From Planctomycetota bacterium (GTDB lineage Bacteria; Planctomycetota; Brocadiia; SM23-32), in contig JAGYMJ010000120.1 of assembly GCA_018400625.1 (NCBI GenBank), forward strand, positions 1 through 7,562: DNA of 7,562 nt, read 5' to 3'. Made by a program: the position numbers and the translations under genes. Under the pieces are notes generated by a model. That model worked only from the letters and a program-made list of their open reading frames with translations. It made no database searches and was not told the DNA's origin. Shown piece by piece: positions 7,402 to 7,562 of this stretch (position 1 is the first letter of the stretch; each line of letters opens with the position of its first letter).

Positions 7402-7541
7402 CGGGAAAGAGTAAGTATGTAAATATTCATTGAACACCGTTGCCTCATCACCACCGTGCCCTGTGCCGGTGGAATAATGATTCAGCGCTACGTATCGATT
7501 TCTCACACCTTAGCCGTGTCTCCGCCCAGCCCGATCCCTCC
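7402..7541 (-). repeat. Dispersed repeat, copy B (upstream of tamB, inverted relative to copy A)
   Basis: Read on the - strand, this has the same order as copy A: G-rich run (7541-7522), eight bases, ACGGCTAA, GGTGT, CGTA, AATC, ATTCCACC, the hairpin core, GATG, GTTCAATGA, TTTAC and CCCG. The spacing from G-run to ACGGCTAA is the same in both copies. It ends about 150 bases upstream of the tamB ATG; copy A ends about 65 bases upstream of the barrel gene. Short open frames cross it but none has a credible start or domain. Only two copies are in view, so family size is unknown. Confidence 0.7.
7451..7472 (-). repeat. Hairpin core of repeat copy B
   Basis: Arms CCACCG and CGGTGG enclose ten bases, the same geometry as at 90-111. 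The two cores differ at a single loop base. There is no T-tract next to it. Confidence 0.65.
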
Positions 7542-7562
7542 GGCGCTTGCACTGTCATCTAT

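Noticed and set aside
18..7541. Whole window as a transposon bounded by terminal inverted repeats
   Set aside because: The arms are diverged, there is no transposase or integrase between them, and no target-site duplication can be seen; the cargo is ordinary envelope machinery.
7503..7562. Open - strand frame entering from the window edge, ending GGDTAKV then TGA
   Set aside because: Only 19 codons are visible. Copy A has a loosely similar end (TAKGC then TGA at 58-60), which may mean the repeat begins in an old gene end, but it is too short to call a partial gene.
7477..7562. + strand frame starting MIQRYVSISH, open to the window edge
   Set aside because: It reads the repeat on the opposite strand, is low-complexity (Ser/Pro/Ala) and has no ribosome site.

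Overview
The window holds a cell-envelope locus of a diderm (Gram-negative-type) bacterium. It has one outer-membrane barrel gene on the + strand (220-1101) and, convergent to it, a two-gene operon on the - strand that I read as tamB (7254-3340) followed by tamA (3343-1226). Outer-membrane barrels ending in phenylalanine, POTRA domains and a TamB/DUF490 C-terminus all require an outer membrane. The proteins are clearly diverged from proteobacterial TamA/TamB. The taxon cannot be fixed from sequence alone; a group outside the Proteobacteria, such as the PVC/Kiritimatiellota-like lineages, is a guess.

Layout: 1-219 is a leader carrying a G-rich tract, one copy of a roughly 140-bp repeat with a 22-bp hairpin core, and a possible 52-codon ORF whose stop overlaps the next start. 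220-1101 encodes a 293-residue secreted barrel of unknown function. 1102-1225 is a short convergent gap with one small perfect hairpin and no convincing terminator. 1226-3343 is tamA and 3340-7254 is tamB. 7255-7562 is non-coding as far as I can see and holds a second repeat copy in the opposite orientation.

How the genes work together: TamB is anchored in the inner membrane and spans the periplasm. TamA is an Omp85-family barrel in the outer membrane that receives TamB through its POTRA domains. Together they form the translocation and assembly module, implicated in outer-membrane protein assembly and in phospholipid transport. The tamB stop and tamA start share an ATGA, so translation is probably coupled. 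The 293-residue barrel could be a client or an unrelated neighbour; nothing in the sequence decides this.

The least expected structure is the pair of related repeats. Each lies upstream of the outward end of the gene block, reads toward its nearest gene on that gene's strand, and has a G-rich run, a conserved ACGGCTAA block and a CCACCG...CGGTGG hairpin in the same order and spacing. I find no CRISPR array, tRNA, rRNA, transposase or defence gene, and no strong evidence of a wholly new system.
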